A stretch of DNA of 64,000 nucleotides from Mobilicoccus sp032056465 (GCF_032056465.1 NZ_DAMBCL010000001.1), one strand, 5' to 3'; numbered from the stretch's first letter, positions 33,935 through 43,390 are shown. The notes: generated by a model not told the origin, from the sequence alone. A program made the numbers and translations.

Positions 33935-34750
33935 TCACCGAGCGCCTGCAGCAGTCGAGTCCGGGGAGGCGGAGGGGATCTCGCACCCGTCGGGCCCGCA
34001 GACGGCGCCCTCCGGCACGGCACCCTCGTGAGGCTCGTCGTGGGGCGCGGTGTCGGTCGACGTCTCGTCGCCGGTGACCATGCGGAACGGCGCGGGGCGC
34101 GACTCCTCCCACGCGGTGCTCAGCGCGCGCACGAACACCTCGACCGGCTGGGCACCGGAGACGGCGTACTTCTCGTCGAAGACGAAGAAGGGCACGCCGG
34201 TGATGCCGAGGCGGCGGGCGGCCTCCTCGTCGGCGCGGACCTCCGCGGCGAACTCGTCGGACTCCAGCACCCGCCGGACGTCGGCCTCCGCGAGGCCGAC
34301 CTCCACGGCGAGCTCACGGATGACGGCGGGATCCTCGACGAGGAGGCCGTCGGTGAAGTAGGCCTTCATGAGCCGGAGTTCGTAGGCGTCGGCGATGTCC
34401 CGACCGGCCCGGGCGGCGAGGTGGCCGACGCGGTGGGCGTCGAAGGTGTTGCCGTAGCGCGCCTGTTCCCAACGGAAGTCGAGGCCCACCGCGGCCGCCT
34501 GGGCGTGCATCGCCTCGTGCTGGCGTGCGGCCTGCTCCGGCGTCACCCCGTACTTTTTCGCGACGAGCTCGACGAGGGGCGTCGCGTTGCCCTTGGCGTA
34601 GGTCGGGTCGAGTTCGAAGGAGTGCCACACGATATGCAGGTCGCGTCGCAGGTCCTCCCCGTGCTCGAACGCCTCGATCGCCTTTTCGAGGTGCGTGCGA
34701 CCGATGTAGCAGAACGGGCAGACGATGTCGGACCAGATGTCGATCTTCAT
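33935..34750 (-). CDS. DsbA-family oxidoreductase, FrnE-like
   Basis: A 271-residue cytoplasmic thioredoxin-fold protein without a signal peptide. The active site is CPFC in IDIWSDIVCPFCYIGRTHLE, and the cis-Pro loop is GITGVPFFVFDEKYAVSGAQ. A C-terminal extension carries a second Cys pair (VCGPDGCEIP), as in FrnE proteins where an outer cysteine pair joins the exchange. ATG 34750 is chosen because the conserved MKIDIWSD begins there. A role in disulfide isomerisation under oxidative stress is inferred from the family. Confidence 0.88.
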   Translation of the reverse strand: MKIDIWSDIVCPFCYIGRTHLEKAIEAFEHGEDLRRDLHIVWHSFELDPTYAKGNATPLVELVAKKYGVTPEQAARQHEAMHAQAAAVGLDFRWEQARYGNTFDAHRVGHLAARAGRDIADAYELRLMKAYFTDGLLVEDPAVIRELAVEVGLAEADVRRVLESDEFAAEVRADEEAARRLGITGVPFFVFDEKYAVSGAQPVEVFVRALSTAWEESRPAPFRMVTGDETSTDTAPHDEPHEGAVPEGAVCGPDGCEIPSASPDSTAAGAR

Positions 34751-34825
34751 GTGGGGGTCAACCGAAGGGCGGCCAGGGGTGTTCCGGCCGTCCTCCACCC
34801 CCGGTGGGGACCGCGGGCGTGCCGG

Positions 34826-36022
34826 TTAGGGGCGCAGGGCGGGGGCGAGGTCGTAGGCGGCGACCATGCGCGCCTCGACGAGATCGGAGAGCCACCTCTG
34901 CACGGCGGCGACGGCGTCGTCCTCGAGCCCGCCGATGGCGTCGAGGTACCGGGTCCCCGTGGACGCGGCGTCGGAGAAGACCTGCGACAGCGCCGGATCC
35001 GGCGCCGGCGCCTCGGCGCCGAAGGCCCCGACGAGGTCACTCATCACGGCGGCGAGGGCGGCGGGGGTCTCCTCGGTCGAGGGCAGCTTGGCGGCGAGTT
35101 TGAGGAGCCGGCCGCCGCGCTCACCCCGCGCCGAGGCGATCATCGCGACGGCGCCCTCGAGCATGAACGGGCCGTACTCCTGCGCCTCGAAGAACGGGCG
35201 CCGGGCGTGGCGGTACCACGCCTCGAGGGCGTCGAGCTGGGCCAGGTAGTGGAGGTTCTTGCGGACCATCGGGACGAGCGAGCGGTAGCTCTCGCCCTGG
35301 TAGGGGCGGCGCAGCGGGCGCGGCGCGCCGTCGAGGACGAGGTGCCCCTCCTCGGGCACGTCCCCGCGCAGCACGGACCCGGCGCCGACGACGCTGCCGT
35401 AGCCGACCTGCACGGGGCCGACCGACCCGCCCTGACCGCCGAGGAAGACCGGCTTCTCCCGCAACGTCACGCCGCGGGGCACGTCGCCGAACATCGACGG
35501 GGTCGTCTTGTCGCCGGTCGGGGTGAAGTTGAAATGGATGTAGGACGAGCCGATCTCGCTGTGGTGGGAGCGGCTCGTGCCGCCCGCCATGAACGCGTCG
35601 CAGAAGTTGACGAGGCTGCCGATCGTCACGAACGGGAAGAGGATCGTCTGCTTGAGGCCGACGGTGTGGGCGCCGCCCGACTGCTCCTCGAGCAGGCACC
35701 CCTCGCGGACGTGGTGGCCGAGACCGAGGTTCGCGCCGTCGAGGAAGACGGCCTTGCTCGCATACCCGCCCTTGAGGGCGACGCCCTCGCCGAGGCGGCA
35801 GTCCTCGATCGTCACCGGACCCTCCCGGCCGAGTTCGACCCCCGCCGAGATCACGGTGCGCGCGCCGCGGATCCGGCACCCGGGGTGGATCGTCACCCCG
35901 TCACCACTGATGCGGTCCAGGGGGACGTCGTCGTCGATGGTCACCGTCCACGGGTTGGGGACGTCGACGCCCTTCTCCACGAGCGTCTCGACCTTGTCCA
36001 GGCCGCGGGGTGTGAGCGTCAT
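34826..36022 (-). CDS. Left-handed beta-helix protein, UDP-GlcNAc pyrophosphorylase-like
   Basis: A 398-residue protein made of hexapeptide repeats: VTIHPGCRIRGARTVISAGV, VTIEDCRLGEGVALKGGYAS and VQVGYGSVVGAGSVLRGDVP. It has conserved loops GGTSRSHHSEIGSSYIHFNF and TPTGDKTTPSMFGDVPRGV. The C-terminal ~150 residues are helical. No N-terminal nucleotidyltransferase motif (GxGTRM) is present, so it is not a bifunctional GlmU. It could be an acyltransferase or sugar-nucleotide binder. ATG 36022 has GAAAGGGAGG directly upstream. Confidence 0.7.
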   Translation of the reverse strand: MTLTPRGLDKVETLVEKGVDVPNPWTVTIDDDVPLDRISGDGVTIHPGCRIRGARTVISAGVELGREGPVTIEDCRLGEGVALKGGYASKAVFLDGANLGLGHHVREGCLLEEQSGGAHTVGLKQTILFPFVTIGSLVNFCDAFMAGGTSRSHHSEIGSSYIHFNFTPTGDKTTPSMFGDVPRGVTLREKPVFLGGQGGSVGPVQVGYGSVVGAGSVLRGDVPEEGHLVLDGAPRPLRRPYQGESYRSLVPMVRKNLHYLAQLDALEAWYRHARRPFFEAQEYGPFMLEGAVAMIASARGERGGRLLKLAAKLPSTEETPAALAAVMSDLVGAFGAEAPAPDPALSQVFSDAASTGTRYLDAIGGLEDDAVAAVQRWLSDLVEARMVAAYDLAPALRP

Positions 36023-36178
36023 GGCCTCCCTTTCGTCACCGTCATCGTCGCGCATCCGCGGCGCCGCGCACGACCCGGCGGGCCTCGCCGACCGGTCCGG
36101 CGACGTGCGCCCGCACCACGGCGGCCCCGCTGTCCTACCCTGGCCGAGGTGCCGCGGCGGCGCCACGGAAGGGGACAC

Positions 36179-36739
36179 ATGAGTGACGAGGACCGCACCA
36201 CCTATCTCCTCATCGACGGGGAGAACCTCGACGCCACACTCGGGGTCGGCATCCTCGAGCGCCGCCCCCGCCCCGAGGAGCGCCCTCGGTGGGAGCGCGT
36301 CCTGTCGTTCGCGCGGGCGGAATGGGACCAGCCGGTCAAGGGACTGTTCTTCCTCGCCGCCCGGCACGACCTGCCGATGTCGTTCGTCCAGGCCCTCATG
36401 AGCATCGGGTTCCGTCCCGTCCCCCTCACCGGCCGACCCGACGAGAAGATCGTCGACATCGCGATCTCCCGCACCCTGCAGGCCCTCAAGGACCGTCCCG
36501 CCGACGTCATGCTCGCGAGCCACGACGGCGACTTCCTCCCCGACCTCGCCGAGCTGTGCGACGGCCGCCGCACCGGCGTCATCGCCTTCCAGGAGTTCCG
36601 CAGCTCCGGCTACCGCGAACTCGTCGAGCGCGGCCTGGAGTTCTTTGACCTCGAGTACGACGTCGAGGCGTTCGACACCCGCCTCCCCCGTATCCGGATC
36701 ATCCCCATCGAGGAGTTCGACCCGCTCGAGTTCCTGTGA
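36179..36739 (+). CDS. NYN-domain (PIN-like) ribonuclease family protein
   Basis: A 186-residue NYN/LabA-like protein. Acidic metal-binding residues are in YLLIDGENLDATLGV, DEKIVDIAISRTLQAL and VMLASHDGDFLPDLAELC. The fold is that of PIN nucleases; family members act on RNA, but some are regulatory. ATG 36179 follows GGAAGGGG. Its stop overlaps the ZupT start (GTGA), so the two are co-translated, though the link in function is unclear. Confidence 0.82.
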   Translation: MSDEDRTTYLLIDGENLDATLGVGILERRPRPEERPRWERVLSFARAEWDQPVKGLFFLAARHDLPMSFVQALMSIGFRPVPLTGRPDEKIVDIAISRTLQALKDRPADVMLASHDGDFLPDLAELCDGRRTGVIAFQEFRSSGYRELVERGLEFFDLEYDVEAFDTRLPRIRIIPIEEFDPLEFL

Positions 36740-37530
36740 GCATGGAGGGGATCCCCACCGCGCTCGCGCTCTCGCTCGTCGCCGGTCTCGCGACGGCCAT
36801 CGGCGGGGCGGTCGTGTTCGTCCGACGCCGCCCGTCGCCGATGTTCCTCGCGTCGGCCCTCGGGTTCTCGGCGGGCGTGATGATCTACGTGTCGTTCGTC
36901 GAGCTCCTCGGGATCGCGCAGGACACCCTCACCGAGGAGGTGGGGGGAGCGGCCCCGTGGCTGACGATGGCGGGCTTCTTCGGGGGCATCGCCCTCATCG
37001 CGGTCATCGACCGGCTCGTGCCCGCCTCCATCAATCCCCATGAGCACGGGGAGGACGACGAGCGCGGCGAACGGGTCCGCGCCCGGATGATGCGGACCGG
37101 GATGCTCACCGCCGGCGCGATCGCCCTGCACAACTTCCCCGAGGGCTTCGCCGTGTTCCTCGCCGCGACGCAGGCGCCGGAGATCGCGGTGCCCGTCGTC
37201 GTCGCCGTCGCGGTCCACAACGTGCCCGAGGGCATCGCCGTCGCCGTGCCGGTGGCCTACGCGACGCGTTCGGCGTGGACGGGCTTCCGGTACTCCGTCC
37301 TCGCCGGACTCGCCGAACCCGTGGGCGCCCTCGTGGGTCTGCTCGTGCTCAGCGCGTTCCTCGGGCCCGTCACGATGGCGCTCGCGTTCGCCGCGGTCGC
37401 GGGGATCATGGTGTTCGTCTCCCTCGACGAACTCCTCCCCGCCGCGCACGACTTCGGTCACCACCACGCGACGGTCTACAGCCTCATCGGCGGCATGGGC
37501 GTGATGGCGGGGTCCCTCGCGCTGTTGTGA
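36736..37530 (+). CDS. zupT: ZIP-family zinc transporter ZupT
   Basis: A 264-residue membrane protein with eight helices importing Zn2+ and related metals. The two metal-site helices carry HNFPEGFAVF and HNVPEGIAVAV. A His/Asp-rich loop (NPHEHGEDDERGER) lies between helices 3 and 4, and a HDFGHHH motif lies near the C-terminus. GTG 36736 overlaps the NYN gene; ATG 36742 is an equally possible start two codons in. Confidence 0.92.
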   Translation: MSMEGIPTALALSLVAGLATAIGGAVVFVRRRPSPMFLASALGFSAGVMIYVSFVELLGIAQDTLTEEVGGAAPWLTMAGFFGGIALIAVIDRLVPASINPHEHGEDDERGERVRARMMRTGMLTAGAIALHNFPEGFAVFLAATQAPEIAVPVVVAVAVHNVPEGIAVAVPVAYATRSAWTGFRYSVLAGLAEPVGALVGLLVLSAFLGPVTMALAFAAVAGIMVFVSLDELLPAAHDFGHHHATVYSLIGGMGVMAGSLALL

Positions 37531-37532
37531 GG

Positions 37533-40034
37533 TCAGTCCTCCTGCACCCCGGGCACGCTCGACAACCCCAGCCCGGAGATGTCGGGCACCGTGCCCAGGC
37601 CGCGGCGGAGCTCGGGTGGCCGGCGCTGGGAGAGCCCGTAGGTGAGTCGCGGGCCCTGCCCGTCGAGCGGGACGACGAGAGGCTCCCCGGGGCGCGCGAC
37701 GTGGGGGGTGCCGCGGACCTCGAGTTCGCGTTCCGGCCCGTCGAGCACCTCGAAGGTGATCGATTCCTGTTGCACCGTGACCCGCAGGTGGGTGCCGCGC
37801 ACGGTGAGCCGGAACCGCAGCTGTGGCCAGCTGTCGGGCAGGCGGGGGTCGAAGGTGAGCCGACCGCCGAAGTCGCGCATGCCCGCGAAACCGTCGACGA
37901 GGGCGTTCCACACCCCGCCGGCCGAGGCGATGTGGATGCCGTCACGGGTGTTGCCGTGCAGGTCGGCGAGGTCGACGTACAAGCCCTCGCGGAAGTACTT
38001 GAGCGCCGCCTGCTTGTGCCCGACCTCGGCGGCGATGATCGACTGGACGACCGCCGACAGCGAGGAGTCCCCGGTGGTGATCGGGTCGTAGTACTCGAAG
38101 TCCGCGAGTTTCTCCTCCGCGGTGAAGCGGTCGCCCTGGAGGAACAGCGCGAGCACGACGTCGGCCTGCTTGAGCACCTGGAACCGGTAGATGACGAGCG
38201 GGTGGTAGTGCAGCAGGAGGGGGAAGTTCTCGGGCGGGGTGTTCTCGAGGTCCCACATCTCGCGCTCGAGGAAGTGCTCGTCCTGGGGGTGGATGCCGAG
38301 CTCGGTGTCGAACGGGATGGCCATGCCCGCGGCGCACCGCTCCCACTCCTCGACCTCCCCCTCCTCGAGATGCAGTCGCGAGCGCAGGCGCGCATAGGTC
38401 TCGGGGTCGCTCTCGGCGAACCCCCGCACCACCGAGGCCGCCCGTTCGAGGTTGAACCGGGCCATGACGTTGGTGAAGAGGTTGTTGTTGACGACGGTCG
38501 TGTACTCGTCGGGGCCGGTGACGCCGTGGATGTTGAACTTCTCGCGACCGTTGACGTGCCAGAACCCGAGGTCGGCCCACAGGCGTGCGGTCTCGACGAG
38601 GATCTCGACGCCGTCGCGGGCGAGGAAGGGCTCGTCACCGGTGGCGTCGACGTACTTGGCGACGGCGAAGGCCACGTCGGCGTCGATGTGGTACTGCGCG
38701 GTGCCCGCCGCGTAGTAGGCCGAGGCCTCCTCGCCGTTGATCGTGCGCCAGGGGAACAGGGCGCCCTTCTGGGCGAGGACGCGGGCGCGCTCCCGGGCGG
38801 CCTCGAGAAGATTGACGCGGAAGCGCAGCACGTTGCGGGCCGTGACCGGCGAGGTGTAGGCGAGGAACGGGACGATGTAGACCTCGGAGTCCCAGAAGTA
38901 GTGGCCCTCGTAGCCGGCGCCGGTGACGCCCTTGGCGGGCACGCCGAGCTGGTCGGTGCGCGCGGTGGCCTGGGCCAGCTGGAAGAGGTTCCAGCGCACC
39001 GCCTGCTGTATGTCGCCGTGTCCCTCGATCTCGACGTCGCACCGATCCCAGTACTCGGCGAGCCAGCGCGCCTGCTCCTCGTGGTAGTGCTGCACACCGT
39101 CCTGGCGGACGCGGTCGAGCGTGCGCCGCACCCGGTCGAAGAGTTCGCGGACGGCCACCCCGCGGGAGGTGTGGTAGGCGACGGCCTTGGTGATGAAGAT
39201 CGGCTTGCCCTGCTTGGCGTCGATGCGGAACACCTTCTTGCCCAGGTCGGGCTGGGTGTCGATCAACGTCTCGTAGTCGTTGTCGGTGAAGATCGCGTGG
39301 TCGGCGCCGACGGCGAGGGTCATCCCGGAGGACGCGCACCGGTACCCGAGGATCATGCGTCGCTCGGAGTTCCAGTGCCCCTGGGGGTCGAGGACGCGGT
39401 CGGTGAACGTCATCGTGCGCCGCGGGTCGAAGCCCTCCCCCATCGCCTCGCCCGGGGAGTTGTACTCGTCGAAGCCGTCCTGTCGGTTGAGGATCTGGCT
39501 GGAGATGACGACGGGCGCGTCGCCGTCGAGCATCGTCACGTTGATCGTGAAGACCGCGAGGTGGCGCTGGGTGAACGAGACCATCCGGGAGGTCTGCACG
39601 CGGACGCGCTTGCCCGCGGGGGTGCGCCAGATCACGTCGCGGCGGAGGACGCCCTCACGGAAGTCGAGGGAGCGTTCGTACTCCTCGAGGTCGTCGATCG
39701 CGAGCAGCAGCGGCTCGTCGTCGACGTAGAGCTTCATCACCTTGCTGTCGGGGACGTTGACGATCGTCTGGCCCGTGGTGGCGAACCCGTACGCCTGCTC
39801 CACGTGGTGGATGGGCCACGTCTCGTGGAACCCGTTGACGTACGTGCCGTGGGTGTGGGCCTCGCGGCCCTCGGGCGGGTTGGAACGCATCCCGAGGTAG
39901 CCGTTGCCGACGGCGAAGAGGGTCTCGGTCGTCCCGAGGTCGGAGGTCTTGGGGAAGCGCTCGACGAGACGCCAGGGGTCGATGGGGAAACGGTTGCGGT
40001 CGAGAGGATCGACGCCGCCGTAGGTCGTCTTCAC
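37533..40034 (-). CDS. GH65 disaccharide phosphorylase (maltose/trehalose/kojibiose phosphorylase type)
   Basis: An 833-residue inverting phosphorylase that splits an alpha-glucobiose with phosphate, giving beta-glucose 1-phosphate. Family landmarks are GNGYLGMRSNPPEG, GVTGAGYEGHYFWDSEVY and the general-acid motif GVTGPDEYTTVVNNNLFTN (Glu near 508), with PVTARNVLRFR between them. The start is GTG 40034, overlapping the mutase stop by four bases with GGAGG upstream. The beta-phosphoglucomutase partner is diagnostic of this class. Which disaccharide is used cannot be told here; kojibiose, maltose and trehalose are candidates. No transporter gene is adjacent. Confidence 0.92.
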   Translation of the reverse strand: MKTTYGGVDPLDRNRFPIDPWRLVERFPKTSDLGTTETLFAVGNGYLGMRSNPPEGREAHTHGTYVNGFHETWPIHHVEQAYGFATTGQTIVNVPDSKVMKLYVDDEPLLLAIDDLEEYERSLDFREGVLRRDVIWRTPAGKRVRVQTSRMVSFTQRHLAVFTINVTMLDGDAPVVISSQILNRQDGFDEYNSPGEAMGEGFDPRRTMTFTDRVLDPQGHWNSERRMILGYRCASSGMTLAVGADHAIFTDNDYETLIDTQPDLGKKVFRIDAKQGKPIFITKAVAYHTSRGVAVRELFDRVRRTLDRVRQDGVQHYHEEQARWLAEYWDRCDVEIEGHGDIQQAVRWNLFQLAQATARTDQLGVPAKGVTGAGYEGHYFWDSEVYIVPFLAYTSPVTARNVLRFRVNLLEAARERARVLAQKGALFPWRTINGEEASAYYAAGTAQYHIDADVAFAVAKYVDATGDEPFLARDGVEILVETARLWADLGFWHVNGREKFNIHGVTGPDEYTTVVNNNLFTNVMARFNLERAASVVRGFAESDPETYARLRSRLHLEEGEVEEWERCAAGMAIPFDTELGIHPQDEHFLEREMWDLENTPPENFPLLLHYHPLVIYRFQVLKQADVVLALFLQGDRFTAEEKLADFEYYDPITTGDSSLSAVVQSIIAAEVGHKQAALKYFREGLYVDLADLHGNTRDGIHIASAGGVWNALVDGFAGMRDFGGRLTFDPRLPDSWPQLRFRLTVRGTHLRVTVQQESITFEVLDGPERELEVRGTPHVARPGEPLVVPLDGQGPRLTYGLSQRRPPELRRGLGTVPDISGLGLSSVPGVQED

Positions 40035-40741
40035 GGGAGGAGGTCCTGCAGGTCCCCGACGACGACGTCGGCACCCGCCGCCGTGAGGGCGTCGACCCCG
40101 GCGCCGCGGTCGACGCCGACGACGAGGCCGAAGTCCCCGGCCCGGCCCGCGGCGACGCCGGAGGTCGCGTCCTCGAGGACGACGGCGCGCTCACGGGAGG
40201 CACCGACACGCTCGGCGGCGGCGAGGAAGGTGTCGGGGGCGGGCTTGCCGGGCAGGCCCTCCTGCGTGGCGACCCGGCCGTCGACGACGACGGGGAAGAA
40301 CCGGTCGATGCCCGCCGCGGCGAGGACCGCGGGGGCGTTCTTGCTGGAGGACACGACCGCCATGCGCACGCCGCGCTCGGCGAGTGCCTCGATCAGCGCG
40401 AGCGACCCCGGGTAGGGCTCCACGCCGTCACGGTCGAGGACGGCGTTGAAGGCGTCGTTCTTGCGGTTGCCGAGTCCGCAGACGGTGTCGGCGTCGCTCG
40501 GGTCCTCCGGTGTGCCCTCGGGGAGGGTGAGTCCGCGTGAGGCGAGGAGGTCGCGCACGCCGTCGTAGCGGGGCTTGCCGTCGACGTGGTCGAAGTAGTC
40601 CTGGGAGGTGTAGGCGGCCGCCCCCCGGGTCGCGAGGAACGCGGTGAACATCTCCTCCCACGCCGCCATGTGCACGGTGGCGGTGGGCGTGAGGACACCG
40701 TCGAGGTCGAAGAGCGCTGCGTCGTACTGGGTCCAGTCCAC
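40031..40741 (-). CDS. pgmB: Beta-phosphoglucomutase (HAD family)
   Basis: A 236-residue HAD phosphatase-fold mutase converting beta-glucose 1-phosphate to glucose 6-phosphate. The nucleophile motif is FDLDGVLTPT (Asp12, Asp14), the second motif VVSSSKNAPAVL, and the last motifs GKPAPDTFLAAAERVG and VLEDATSGVAAGRAG. ATG 40741 opens a protein of normal length. It lies upstream of and overlaps the GH65 gene, giving a two-gene phosphorolysis operon that yields glucose and glucose 6-phosphate. Confidence 0.93.
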   Translation of the reverse strand: MDWTQYDAALFDLDGVLTPTATVHMAAWEEMFTAFLATRGAAAYTSQDYFDHVDGKPRYDGVRDLLASRGLTLPEGTPEDPSDADTVCGLGNRKNDAFNAVLDRDGVEPYPGSLALIEALAERGVRMAVVSSSKNAPAVLAAAGIDRFFPVVVDGRVATQEGLPGKPAPDTFLAAAERVGASRERAVVLEDATSGVAAGRAGDFGLVVGVDRGAGVDALTAAGADVVVGDLQDLLP

Positions 40742-40797
40742 CCGCCCATGCTAGGGGGCGGAGCGCGTGGGCCGAACCCCCGCTCCGCCCGCCGGAG

Positions 40798-40834
40798 ACG
40801 AGGATCGCCCACCGGTGGGGTGGGCGATCCTCGT
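40798..40834 (-). terminator. Terminator of the AI-2E permease gene
   Basis: ACGAGGATCGCCCACC pairs perfectly over 16 bp with GGTGGGCGATCCTCGT, loop GGTGG. It is 59 bp after the stop of the leftward permease gene and before the start of the mutase gene, so it separates the two transcripts. Confidence 0.85.
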
Positions 40835-40892
40835 GACGCGCTGCCGCGCGGGGCGTGGGGGCGCGGTGCCCGATCGGGGCACTCTCACACCG

Positions 40893-42146
40893 TCATCGTC
40901 GGTCGCGGTCGACGGAGTGGGACCCGCCGGTCTGTGCGTCCTTCGTCTCGGAGGTCGTCCGGGGGCTCGTCTCGGAGTCCGCCGCGGTGGGGAGGTCGTT
41001 CTCGACGGGCTGGGGGTCGGCCCCGGGCATGGGTCCGTCACCGAGTTGGGGGAAGGGGTCGTCACCGGTGAGGTACCGCATCGTCGAGTTGACGACCGCG
41101 AGCACCGGCACGGCGAACAGGGCGCCCACGATGCCGAGCAGGAACGAACCGACCGCGACGGCGAGGATGACGGCGAGCGGGTGCAGCGCGACCGCCTTGC
41201 CCATGAGGAACGGTTGGAGGACGTGCGACTCGAGCTGCTGGACGAGCAGCACGATGCCGAGCATGGCGAGCGCGATCATCGGGCCCTTGACGACGAACGC
41301 GATGAGCACGGCGACGATGCCCGACACGATCGCGCCGACGACGGGCACGAACGAGGCGATGAACACGAGCAGGAACAGCGGGACGACGAACGGGAGCCCG
41401 AGCAGGAGCGCACCGAGCGCGATGCCGAGCGCGTCGACGGCCGCGACGATGACCTGGGTGCGGGCGTAGGCGCCGAGGCTCATCCAGCCGCGACGCAGCC
41501 CCTGGTAGGTGGGGCCCTGTGCGGCCTTGGGCAGCAGGGAGAGGACGAAGCGGTAGATCTTCTCGCCCTGGTAGAGGAAGAAGAACGTCGCGAACAGGGC
41601 GATGAGCATCCCGGCGAAGAAGTCGACGGCCGACGAACTCGCCGCGAGCGCGCCGGAGGTGAGCGCCGAGGAGTTGTTCTGGAGGGCGTCACGGGCCTGG
41701 TCGACGTAGTTCTCCAGCTGTGTCGTGGTGAGCTGCAGCGGCCCGTCGGAGAGCCAGGCGAGCAGGCTGTCGATGCCCTGCGAGACGCTGTCGCGCATGT
41801 CGGCCGCGCCGGTCGCGATCTGCGTGCCGGCGAGGCTCATCGATCCCGTGACGAGCACGATGAGGAGGATGAGCGACAGTCCGGCGGAGAGGCCGGCGGG
41901 GACGCGCGCGCGCCGCTGCAGGAACCGGTGGAGGGGGTGCAGCAGCACGGCGAGCAGCGTCGCCACCGCGAGGGGGATGACGATGAAGCTCACCTTGCCG
42001 AGGGCGTAGACGAGCAGGGCCGCCGCGACGGCGATGAGCACGAGCCGACCGGACCACGCCCCCGCGACGACGAGCGGGTAGGGCAGGTGCTGGGGGTCGA
42101 CCCACGATGAGGTGGGACGTTGTCGGGGAGGGCGGGGAACGCTCAT
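40893..42146 (-). CDS. AI-2E-family (TqsA/PerM-like) transporter
   Basis: A 417-residue membrane protein with about eight helices. Family features are VSFIVIPLAVATLLAVLLHP at the N-terminus, the soluble periplasmic-side segment ~100-190 (SQGIDSLLAWLSDGP), and the C-terminal block FVPVVGAIVSGIVAVLIAFV with LVQQLESHVLQPFLMG. The C-terminal 50 residues are polar and disordered. ATG 42146 is the start. Substrate is unknown; AI-2 export, Na+/H+ antiport and general permease roles are known in the family. Confidence 0.88.
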   Translation of the reverse strand: MSVPRPPRQRPTSSWVDPQHLPYPLVVAGAWSGRLVLIAVAAALLVYALGKVSFIVIPLAVATLLAVLLHPLHRFLQRRARVPAGLSAGLSLILLIVLVTGSMSLAGTQIATGAADMRDSVSQGIDSLLAWLSDGPLQLTTTQLENYVDQARDALQNNSSALTSGALAASSSAVDFFAGMLIALFATFFFLYQGEKIYRFVLSLLPKAAQGPTYQGLRRGWMSLGAYARTQVIVAAVDALGIALGALLLGLPFVVPLFLLVFIASFVPVVGAIVSGIVAVLIAFVVKGPMIALAMLGIVLLVQQLESHVLQPFLMGKAVALHPLAVILAVAVGSFLLGIVGALFAVPVLAVVNSTMRYLTGDDPFPQLGDGPMPGADPQPVENDLPTAADSETSPRTTSETKDAQTGGSHSVDRDRR

Positions 42147-42189
42147 GGGGGCGTGACCTCCGGGTTCTCGGGACGCGTGCCGACCGACG

Positions 42190-43254
42190 TCAGGGCTGGG
42201 CGATCCGAGCCCGCAGACCGACGACGCGTGAGGGGTTCCGCTCGCGGTGAGGGAGACGCACGAGCGCCGCTGCTCCGCACAGCCCGGTGACGGCGCCGAG
42301 CACCCCGGCGAGCGAGAGCAACGCGGCCAGGGAGGCGGCGGTGATCCACGCATCGGCAGGGGCGAGCAGCGCACCGCCGAGAACCGCGAGGACGGCGAGC
42401 ACGGTGAGGATACCGCCGGCGCCCGAGAGTTCCTGCGTCCGTGCCAGTTCCCGGAGACCGTGGGCGAGGGCGGCGACGCCGGCGAGCACGAGGACGACCC
42501 CGACCTCCCCGACCCGTGAGGCGGTGCCCGAGAGGCTGCCGGCGGCGACGGCACCGGCGGCCGCGACGAGAGTGAGCGTGAGGCCGCCGACGACGAACGC
42601 GATGCCTCGTGCCGTCTGCGCCGAGATCCGCGTGCGCAGCCGGGAGGCGAGGTCGACGACGCAGCCGACGAGCGTCGCCGTCCCGCCGAAGAGGAGCGCG
42701 GGCCCGAGGAGCGGGCTGAGGGCCCCGAGGACCTCGGCGACGTTCGCCGCGCCACCCGCGGCGGCCGTGCCCGTCACGCCGACGGGGACGAGCGCCAGCA
42801 GGTCCTCCAGGCCGAGCCCGGAGCCGGCCAGCATCGGGACCGCCGCACCCACGAGGAGCACCGGGACGGCGAACAGCGCGAGACCGACGACGCGGTGACC
42901 CCGCAGGTGCGGGGTGAGCAGCATCGCGGGCGCGACGGCGAACAGCGTGAGGACGAGGACGAGGAGGACGGCCGTCGAGGTCGCCGCGATCCCGCCGACG
43001 AGGACCGCCGAGGACGACATGAGGGCCGCGAGTGCGACGAGCCGACTGCGGGAGGAGTGCGCGCTCCACGAGCCGAGTGGCACGAGGAAGGAGAGGAGCC
43101 CGACGAGGGACCACCAGGGCCAGAGGGCATGACCGCCGTCGGCGACCGCGGCGAACGCGGCGAGGAGGCCGAGGACGACGGCGACGAGAGCGAATGTCAC
43201 GGCACGGTGAGGGGATCGGAACACGACGTCAAGTCTCGATCGGTTGCGAGTCAC
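42190..43254 (-). CDS. Multi-pass membrane protein of unknown function
   Basis: About 354 residues with nine or so hydrophobic helices, for example VTFALVAVVLGLLAAFAAVA, LVLVLTLFAVAPAMLLTPHL and ALFAVPVLLVGAAVPMLAGS. I recognise no family motif. The start is uncertain: GTG 43254 and GTG 43224 are both in frame with no clear Shine-Dalgarno, and the longer frame above is not protein-like. It is 43 bp upstream of the AI-2E permease in the same direction and divergent from mrpA. Confidence 0.6.
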   Translation of the reverse strand: MTRNRSRLDVVFRSPHRAVTFALVAVVLGLLAAFAAVADGGHALWPWWSLVGLLSFLVPLGSWSAHSSRSRLVALAALMSSSAVLVGGIAATSTAVLLVLVLTLFAVAPAMLLTPHLRGHRVVGLALFAVPVLLVGAAVPMLAGSGLGLEDLLALVPVGVTGTAAAGGAANVAEVLGALSPLLGPALLFGGTATLVGCVVDLASRLRTRISAQTARGIAFVVGGLTLTLVAAAGAVAAGSLSGTASRVGEVGVVLVLAGVAALAHGLRELARTQELSGAGGILTVLAVLAVLGGALLAPADAWITAASLAALLSLAGVLGAVTGLCGAAALVRLPHRERNPSRVVGLRARIAQP

Positions 43255-43278
43255 GGCCGTGACGACGCGGTCACGATG

Positions 43279-43292
43279 CGGACTCGAGTCCG
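43279..43292. promoter_or_regulatory. Perfect 14-bp palindrome CGGACTCGAGTCCG
   Basis: Lies in the divergent region between the unknown membrane protein and the mrp leader, 25 bp from the former's start. A dimeric regulator site is the simplest reading. Confidence 0.4.
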
Positions 43293-43390
43293 TACGGATT
43301 CGGTCAAAGCGCTCAGGCTGCCGCGAAGCGGTCCGCCGGACGTGGGACGAGACCGATCCCGCCGAGGGCGTTGGGGCTCGGGGCATGCTT

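Noticed and set aside
34028..36739. A 903-residue frame on the plus strand opposite the beta-helix gene
   Set aside because: Its body is the shadow of the leftward gene at 34826-36022. Only its last part (36179-36739) is real, as the NYN gene.
37275..40415. A 1,046-residue plus-strand frame opposite the GH65 gene
   Set aside because: Mirror frame of GH65 and the mutase, with no domain or ribosome binding site.
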